From: QHCA01 sp003244095
Lineage (GTDB): Bacteria > Actinomycetota > Actinomycetes > Mycobacteriales > QHCA01
DNA length: 64,000 nt
Assembly: GCA_038329965.1 (NCBI GenBank)
Contig: JBBQNN010000005.1
Coordinates: 39,629-103,628 of the forward strand
Reading direction: 5' to 3'
The first letter of the stretch is position 1, and every line of letters starts with the position of its first letter. Positions 54,901-63,900 of the stretch are shown piece after piece. The position numbers were made by a program, and so were the translations under genes. The notes beneath the pieces are model-generated. The model was not told where the DNA came from. It ran no database searches and saw nothing but the letters and a program-made list of their open reading frames with translations.

Positions 54901-57900
54901 CTGCCGCCGGCTGCTGCGTGCCGTCGGGTGCCTGGGCGGGGGCCGGCCGTGGTGCGTCCCAGGGCGCCTGCGGCGGGCGCAGGCCGGCGGCCCGGATCTC
55001 GCCGGCGACGCCGATCACCTCGTGGCGCAACCGCGCCGCCTCGTCGCCGGTGGCCGACCGCCACCGGCGGGCCAGGTGCCGGTGTTCGTCGAACAGCGCG
55101 TTGACCGTGGCGTCGGCGTGCTCGGTCGCGCGGGCGGTCGGATTGGCGGCGTGCAGCGCGTGCCGGAGCACGCCCTGCTCCGACCGGCGCGCGATCGCGG
55201 CCTGGTGCTGGAGCACCAGGGAGGTGCAGTGCACCCACACCTGCGGCAGCGGGAAGGCGTCGGTGAACGGGTCGACCACAAGCACGTGCGGATCGTTCTC
55301 GGTGCCGGAGCGGACGCCGATCTCGGCCATCCGGCCCTTCCAGACAGGGTGGACCTCCGGCCGGATGTGCTGGCTACCCTGGTCGGTGACCAGCAGCACC
55401 GTCCCCGTGTCCGGCGACCAGGTCAGGCTGTGGACACCGGCCGGGAGGTCCATCGCCTCGGCGTGCGCGACGGCGGCCGCCACCTCCGTGTCGGTCAACT
55501 CCTCGAGGTGGACCGGCCGGCCCTCCCTGACGTACGCCGTTCCCGCCCGCTGGCTGGACGGGAGCCACCGCGTCCGGCCGGCCGGCTGGTCCGGCTGGTC
55601 CGGCTGGGTCTGTCGGGCGTCGGGGTCTACCGGGAGCGGCGTCAGCGGGGGCGGGGTCTGCCCTTGCAGTTCCGCTGCCAGACCTCGCGCGTTCTCGTCG
55701 ATCTGCCGCGCCTCGTCGCCCTGCAGGCCGGCTCGCAGGGCGGGGTACGGGTCGGGCCGCGCCATGGCGGCCTCGGTGGCGACGGTCGCCGCGTCCACCA
55801 GCCGCCGGCCGGCCGGCGTCAGCCCCTCCCGGTGCCAGTCGCCCGGCTGGTCGAAGTCGGCGAGGATCTCGCGGGCCACCGCGACCGCCGCGGCGTTGTC
55901 CTCCGGCGTGGCGTCGACGAGCCGGCCCAGGAAGTCCAGCGCACCCTCGGCCGGTGCGGTGCCCGCCGCGGCGCCGACCTGGTAGCCCAGCCAGGCCGCC
56001 GCGTCGGCCACCAGTCGTTGCGGCGTGGCGTAGTCGGTGGCCCGGCGCGCCAGGAAGGCCCGCCCGTCGCCGGCCAGGTTGGCCGGCAGCTCGTGGGCGA
56101 GCCCGTCGGTGGCCAGCACCCGCACGCCGCCGCTGTCCAGTGTCGAGCCGCGCACGAGGAGCATGGCGTGGTCCATCGCCCACCGGCCGGCGCCCTGGGC
56201 GGTCATGCTCTCGATGGCCGGGCCGGTCGATGTCGCCATGGCCGGGCCAGTCGATGTCGCCGCCGGTTGGGCGGTCGATGGCGCCGCCGGTTGGGCGGCC
56301 GGGGACGCGGCGATGGGCGCGGATGGCCGCACCGGTCGCGGCATCCTGGAGAAGTCCGGCCGCAGGTCGAACCACGGCGGCGGCGGTGGCCTGCGCTGCT
56401 GCCCGTCGAACTCCGACCACAGTTGCCTGATCTCGTGGCCGAATCGCCGCTGCGCGTCCGTGTCGCCAGCCGCGAACGCCTCGCGCCAGAGGCGGTCGAG
56501 GTGCCGCAGCTCGGCCTCCCGCGCGGTCAGGCAGTGACCGCGATCGACGTGCCCGGCCGCCAGGGGGTTCAGGGCACGCAGCAGCGTGCGGAGCGGGCCC
56601 TGCCCGTGCGCGTGCCCGGCCTGGTGCTGCAGGGTGTGGGTGATCTCGTGTACCCACGCGCGGGCGACCTGGTCGTCGGCGATCCGCTGGCCGAACCACA
56701 CCCGGTGCGGGTCCTCGGCCGTGCCGGCGTGCACCTCCGTGCGCGCCATCAGCCGCCTCGTCCCGAGCCCGAACCTCCCGCGCGCCGTCAGGTCCCCGGT
56801 CCCCGCGACCACGAAGTGCTGCACGGGGAGACCCGTGGCGCCCACCGCTACCGTGCCACCGGGGTAGGAGATGCTGTAGGCGCCGGGGATGTCCGACTGG
56901 TCGACGCCGGCCACCAGTGACCGGGCGGTCTCCGCCGTCAGGTGACCGAGCTCGGGTGCCCGGCCGTCGGCCCGGTAGGCCGAGTACGGCCCGCTCTCCG
57001 GTGACCCGACCACCGGCCCACCGCCCGGCCCGCCGCTAGGCCCTCCCCGACCCGGATCCGGACCGGGAACGTCCGGCTCGACGGACGCCAGGGCCGCCAC
57101 CCGCTGACCGTCCGGGGACAGCCGGCCGATCCACCAGGTATTTGGCACGGTCGCTGAAATCAGCGACCGTGCCGCTCGCACGGCCGCGACCCGGGCGTCC
57201 GGCGAGATCCTGGCGTACCGTCCGAGGCCGTCCAGTGCGCCCTCCACCGACGCCTGGTCGTACGACTGCATATGCCGGCCCACCCAGGCAGCCCCCGCGG
57301 CCTGCGCGTCGTGCCAGTCGCCCAGCCCAGCGGTCGCGCCTGCCGGGCGCCCGGCCAACTCCCGCGCGGCCGCGGCGACGTGGTCGATGATGTCCTGCGC
57401 GGGGTCGGGGCTGTTCGGGTCGATCTCGACCAGCACCCGGCGGCCCTCCGGCGAGACCACGTGCTGGCCCAGCGGCTGGTCACCGTACGGCTTGCCCCTC
57501 ACCGTCACCTCGAAGGGCAACTGCCCGGCCACGAGCACCCGCAGGTCGCCGTTGGGCAGCACCACCATGTCGGTGGAGGGGACCGCCGGCAGCTCGACCC
57601 GCAGCGACGTGCCCCCGAGCCTGGGCACGTTCAGCACGTTCAGCACGGGCTGCCGTTCTGGCGACACGGCAGCACCGTTGCGGTCAAACGTCAGCGACCA
57701 GGCCCGGCCCCGCTCGTACGTCCGGTGCGCCGGCGGCTCGGTCGCTGCGGGCAGCCGGCGCCAGTGGACCTGGCCGTCCTCGTAGACCGCGATGTGGGTG
57801 ATCCGGTACGGATCGTCGGTGGCGACCAGCGCGTAGCCACCCCCCGCATCCACCAGCGCCGCATCGACCTCCACCACCACATCGGCGGGCGGGTGCCCCC

Positions 57901-60900
57901 CGAACAACACGTGCGCCCCTGCCTCGACGAGCGCGCCGCTGACCTCCTCGGCGGCCGCGGCCGGTGACAGGCCCTGGCTTGCCAGCACTTCGGCCCACCG
58001 GAGCGCCGCCGGCCCCTGGAGCGGCTCGCCCACCGGCCCGCTCGGCTGGCCGGGGCCGGGAAGCTGCGCGCCGTCGGCGTGCACCACCAGCCGGCTCAGC
58101 AGCGTGCCGGCCTGGGGGGTCAACTCCTCCCGGCGCTGCGCCGGCGAAGGGCGGCCGTGCCGGCTGACGAGTTCACGAGCCAGCTCGGTGGCCGCCGCCA
58201 GGGTCTCGGCGGACCCGCGGGAGTGCCGGCCGAGCGCGTTCAGGGCGCCGACCAGCTGCGAGGTGCCGTCGCGCTCAGCCGTCACCGCGCCCAGCTCGGC
58301 CGCCGCCCTGGCCTGGGAGCGGTGCGGGTCGGCCCCGTCGTGCGGGCGCTCGACGAAGGTGAGAGCGAGACCCGCCAGCGCGCGGTCGACGGCGACCGGC
58401 CCCGCATTCGCTGAGACCTCCACCATCGCGCGGCGGCCCGTGGTGGCGATCGTGACCGTCACGTTCTCGGTGGCACCGTCGCGGCTCTGCACGAACTCCA
58501 CGTCGAAGGGGTGCCCGCCGTAGGGCAGCACCCGCACCGCGTGCTGCCCGCCGAGCACCACGATCTCCCTCACCGGGTGGCCGACCCGCACCGGCAGGGC
58601 GACGGACGTCTGGCCGCCCGAGGACGATCGCGAGAAGTGCACCGGCAACTGGCGCGGCTGCGCATGCGGCCACGGCTCGCCGGCGGCATCCAGGATCGAC
58701 GCCCAGACGCCGTCGGGCCGGACGTCGTCCGTGGCCGACCCGGCCGGCGGTGCCGCCCGCTCGGTGGGCAGCAGGGTCCGCTCGATCCGGCCGTCGACGT
58801 TGACGGCCAGCTCGGTGAGCCGGTACGGGTCGCCGCGGGCGATGAGCGCGGTCGCACCGGATCCGGCCCGGATCAGAGCCGCGTCGACCTCCCAGTCGGC
58901 GGAGAGGGGGCGCATCAGCGCCCCGCGCTCCCGCTCGGCATCCGCGGCCGGCACCTGCTCGGCCAGCGAAGTCTCCGGCAGGTGCAGCCGGGCGAGCTGC
59001 GCAGTCCACTCGGCGACCGGCCGGCCGGGCCCGTCGGGCCGCTCCGCGGCCATGGCGGCCATCAGAGCGGTCGTGAGCGGGTCGGCGTACAGCAGTACGG
59101 GCTTGACCCGGCTGTTGGGCTGCAGGTAGACGGCTTGAGGGCCGGTCGGGTCGTTGCCGGTGACGATGACCAGCGGCCGTCGCCCGAGCCGGTCCGGATG
59201 GTCGACGATCCAGGCGGTGTGCTCGGGTGGCGGCATCGGCAGGTCGAGGGACTCCCAGTCGACGACCACTAGGCCGTCCTGATCGGACAGTGGGGGCCCG
59301 CCTGCCTCCGCCCGCCGGATCGTATGCCCGACCGCGACCAGGAGCTCCATCCGGTCGGCCTGCGCGGCCGGGTCGGTCAGATGCGGGTGGATGTCACCGG
59401 CCTGACCGTCCCGGGCGCCGGCCAGGTGGTCGAGGCCGCGGGCCAGCGTGATCAGCTCGGCGACCCGGACGGCGGCCGCCGTCTCGCCACCGTGCAGCGG
59501 CGCGGGGCCGATCGCCAGCTCGGCGAGCTCGGCCGCCGACAATATCAGCCGGCGGCCGGTCTTGAACGTCACCACGTACGTGCCCGGCTGGTCCCCCTCG
59601 GCGATCCCGGAGACCGAAAGCGCCAGCCTCGGCACGGCCGCCCGCTCGGCTGGGGTCAGCAGCAGCGGCGCGTCGGCCGGTGCCGGGCTCGTGTACAGCA
59701 GGATCGGCTCCGCGTCGGGGTGCGGCCGGTACCAGGCGCTCCGCGGCTGGTGCGGGTCGCCCTGGATGATCAGCCGGCCGGGCGCCATCGAGCTGTCGGC
59801 CACTGCCACCACCCACTGCGTGGCGGTGCCGCCCCGAGCCGGCAGTCCGTCGCCGGCGAGCAGGTCGGCCGCGCCCTTGGCGCGTTCGAGCGCGGCGCGG
59901 AGCTGGGCCACGACCTCGATCTGGGCGAGCTGGCCGACCGTACGGAAGTCGCTCACCAGCCGCGCCGCCTCATGGGTGACCCGGTCCGCCAGGTCGAGCA
60001 CCGCCTCGAAGGTGTCGCCCTGCCCGGGCGCGCCACCGGGCAGGACGAACGACTCGGTGCCGTGCAGCCACACCAGATGGCCACCCGTCCCCGCCTGGAT
60101 CAGCGCCACCCCCGCGAGCTGGGCGACCCCGTCGAGGCGGGCGACCGGGGCGGCCGGCAGCCCGGGCTGCGGTGCGGCCGCATATCCCGGAACGTCGGTG
60201 AGGAGCCAGTTGCCGGCAGCGGTCAGGCCGGCCGGGAACAGGCTGGCGGTCGCGTCGACCGGGAGGCCGAGCAGCAGCCGGCCGGCCGCCTCGACCGAGA
60301 CGGCCCGATCGCCCTCACGCTGGCTTAGGTAGTGCCAGCCCAGCTGGTTGAGCCGGCCGCTCAGCCAGTGCGCCAGCGGTGCCGGCAGGTGCCCGTCGCG
60401 GTAGAACAGCGAGGCGAGCGCCACGATCCGGCGTTCGAGCTGCATCGCGGGCCCGGAGTGCGGCGTAGCCATCGCCCACTGGCGCAGCAGGTAGTTGAGC
60501 TCGGCATAGTGGGGCGGCCGGCAGCTGAACGGACCCTCGGGGATCGTGCCCGACAGGTACGGCCGGGTGCTGAGCAGGCCGGCCGCCTGGGCCTGGCGGG
60601 CATGCGTGATCTCGTGCACCCAGACCTCGCCCAGGACGCCGTCGGGCACGCCGTCGGTGTTGAGATTGCCCTGCTGGAAGGTGACGTGCAGCGGGTTCTT
60701 GGCGCTGCCGGGTGGCGCCTTCAGGGGGTTGAGGCTGCGCCGCACCCTCGTCTCGGCCAGTGGCCGCCGGGGCCGCTTGCCGGGTGCTGCCCGTCGCGCG
60801 GCCAGCGCCCCGACGTGGGCCTTGAGGTAGATCGGACCCTGCCCGGTCAGCACTTCGACGGTGCGGCCGTCCGACAGCACCCGCACGCCGAGGACGTCGC

Positions 60901-63900
60901 TGCCCACGCCGAAGTCGAGCTTGTCCAGCTCCGCGGCCGCCGCCGCCACGTCCGTCGGGTCCAGCCGTGGGACGCCGGGACCGCGGCCGATGGTGAACTC
61001 CGGCCGCTGCTCCGCGGTGAACACCATGTCGGGGTGCGAGTCCGGCCCGTCCGGGCCGCGCTCGGCGTCGGCGACCAGCCGCCGGCCGGCGTCGGTCAGC
61101 TCGGCCCGCTGGTGGGCCAAGATCGGATCGTCGGCCAGCAGGTCCCGGGCCAGCTCGACCGCCCGGGCCCGGGTCAGTGACGAGATGTTCGCGAAGTGGC
61201 CGAGGGCGTTCACCCTGCTGACCAGCACCTGGGCCGGCGACGAGTCCGCATCGCCATGGACCAGGCGCACGCCCAGCCCGGCGGCGGCGTGCGCCTGCAA
61301 CCAGTAGGGCTTGCCGACCTCGGCCGGCCCCTCGCCCTGGGTCTCGGCCGCCTCGACCGCCGTGGCCGCCGCCACCTCGGCCACCTCGACCGCCTGGGCC
61401 ACCGCGGCGACCACGTGGTCGGCCACCTGGTGCACCATCTGCAGCCAGTGATCGTTGTCGCGGGCCTGGCCGACCGCGAGCATGATCCGGCTGCCGTCCG
61501 GCGAGACCAACGTGCGCACGGTCGTCTCGCGGCCGCTCGGGTCGGCTGAGAACGCCGCGTCGGCCGCGGTCACCGTGATGGGGGGCCCCTTGCTGAGGAT
61601 GAGTCGCAGGTCGCCGTTGGGCAGGCGGACGGCATCGCGGACCATGGCGGCCAGCCGGGGGTCCAGCGTCAGGTTGGGCAGCCGGAGCGTGCGCACCGGG
61701 CCCTCGCCGCTGGCCGGCTGCACCGTCAGCGCGAGGTTGTGGCGCTCGTCGCCTACCGGCTGGCCGTTGCCGTCGATGATCAGCACCCACAGCGGTTGCC
61801 GGTCGGCGGGCCGCAGGAACGTCGACCAGTGGGTCTCCGGCCCCACGTTGACTGCCACGTGGGTGATCTCGTGCGGATCGCCGACGGCGACGATCGCCCG
61901 GGCGCCAGGGCCGGCCCTCCGCAGCTCGGCGTCGATCCGATCCGCGGCGGCGGGAGCCGCGTAGTGCGCGAAGAGCGCCAGGTACTGCTGCTGCAGGTCC
62001 GACCCCGTCACGCCCGCGCCGTAGAGATGCGCCCGCAACGCCGCCGCCAGGTCGGTGCCGGCCGCAGGGTTGGACAGGGCACGCTCTTCGAGGTCCGCGA
62101 CCTCGTCGTGGATCGGCCCCTGGTAAAGCGAGACGAGACCACGCCCCGACAGGTAGTAGATCGCGGTCGGGTGTGCCGGGTCCCCCTCGAAGACGACCCG
62201 GTCCGGACTGTCCGAGTTGTCCTCGACGGAGGCCGTCCAGCTCTTGTAGTACGTGAGGGGAGGCGGCAGGCCGTGCTGCGCCCAGTCGGTGACGAACTCG
62301 CCGTCGCCCGGCAGCTCGTGCTCCCCTTGACCGGCCCGTCCGAGCGCCTGGCCAATGAGGGTGATCTCCGGCGATGGCCGGCCGGTGATGGCACTCGCCT
62401 GCCTCAGCAGGGTACGTACGCGGTCTAGCCCCCCCAACAGCCCCTCCTGCGAGAGGTGTGCCTCTGGTACGCCGACCTCGCTCGGCAGCATGCCGGCCAC
62501 TACGGCAGGGTCCACGCCACTCAACCACGCGACGGCGTCGCGTTCGCTGGCCGACAGCTCGAAGAAGCTGTGGTCTCCCAAGGAGTGGGTCGCGGTCTCG
62601 AACGCGATGGCGGGGGCATCGCGTGACTCCAACGCCCGCGCCAGCAACTGGAGACCGTCCTTCGTCAGCTCCGGCCGGGCGGCCGCCATCGCGGCGCGAA
62701 GGGCGTCCAGCGCGGCCGGGTCGGCGGTCGGGTCGAGCAGCGGCCTCAATATGGCGTGCACCACCGCGATTGCCGCGTCATCGGCCCCCCGTGCGCCGTG
62801 GACGAACGAGCCGAGGGCGTTCAGCTGCCCGGCCAGCCTCGGCTGGCCGTTGTCCTCGGCAACGGCCTGGCCGAACATCGCCGCCGCCACGGCCTGCGCC
62901 ACGTGCGGATCGTCGCCCGTGTCCGGCTGAACGGCGAAGAGGCCGGCCACCTCGGCGAGCGCCGCCGCGACAACCTCGGTGGTGGACTCCGGGTCGAGCG
63001 AGGGCGGGAGCACGAGCAGCAGCCGGCGCGCGCCGGCTGCCAGCAGCGGGACCGCCTCCGTCAGGGTGTCCCCGCCCTGCACGGCCGACAGGTAGAACGG
63101 GTTGCCGTCGGGCAGCACCCGGATCTCGCCGGTGCCGCCCACCTGGACGATGTCCCTGACCCCCATCGCTTCGAGCTCTGCCGGCGTGAAGCGCAGCTGG
63201 ACCTGCGACCCCTCCGTCGTTGCCGTTCGCGGGTGCGCTGTCAGCTGCGGGGCCGGGCGCTCGGGGATCCGCGGCCGGCCGTCCGGGCCGAGGATCAACG
63301 CCCAGACCTCCTCCGCCTCGCCTGGCTGGCGCGGCGGGGCCGGTCGCTCGGCCGGGGGGGTGAAGCGGTGGACCTCACCGCCCTGATACGTGGCGACGGA
63401 GCCCAGCCGGTGCGGGCCGCCGCGGAAGATCCAGGCGGTCGAGCCGGGGCCGGCCAGCATCAACGCAGCCGTGACGTCCCCGTCGACGGAGACGTCGGTG
63501 GCGAACCCGTAGTCGCGGGCGAGCGCCCCGCGCAGGTCCTCGACGTCGGGCCCGTGGACCCCTTCTACGACGGCGTCCGCGGGCAGGCCGAGGTCGATCA
63601 GCAGGTCGGCCCACGCGGTTGCCGCCGGGCTCTCGTACAGCACGATCGGGTCGGCGCCGGGCAGCGGGTGGTAGGTGACCCGGTCCGGCCGACTCGGCGG
63701 ACCCTCGATGCGTACGACGCTCCCGACGCCGACGTGCCACTCCTGGGCGCTGCTCTCCTGGGTGCCGGTTTCCTCCGCGCCGACCGTCCGGCCGCCCTCG
63801 CCGGGTCGCGGCGACGGGCGCTCACCGCTCTCGGCCCGCCGGATGGTGTCGTGGATCGCGGTGATGGTGTCGGCGTGGGTGAGGAGGTCTGTTCGGCGGG

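Noticed and set aside
60315..62528. A long minus-strand frame of 737 codons within the giant gene
   Set aside because: It is an alternative frame of the giant gene with low-complexity Arg/Gly composition.
63643..63645. GTG as the start of the giant protein
   Set aside because: The frame is open upstream to the window edge with the same kind of protein sequence, so it is internal.
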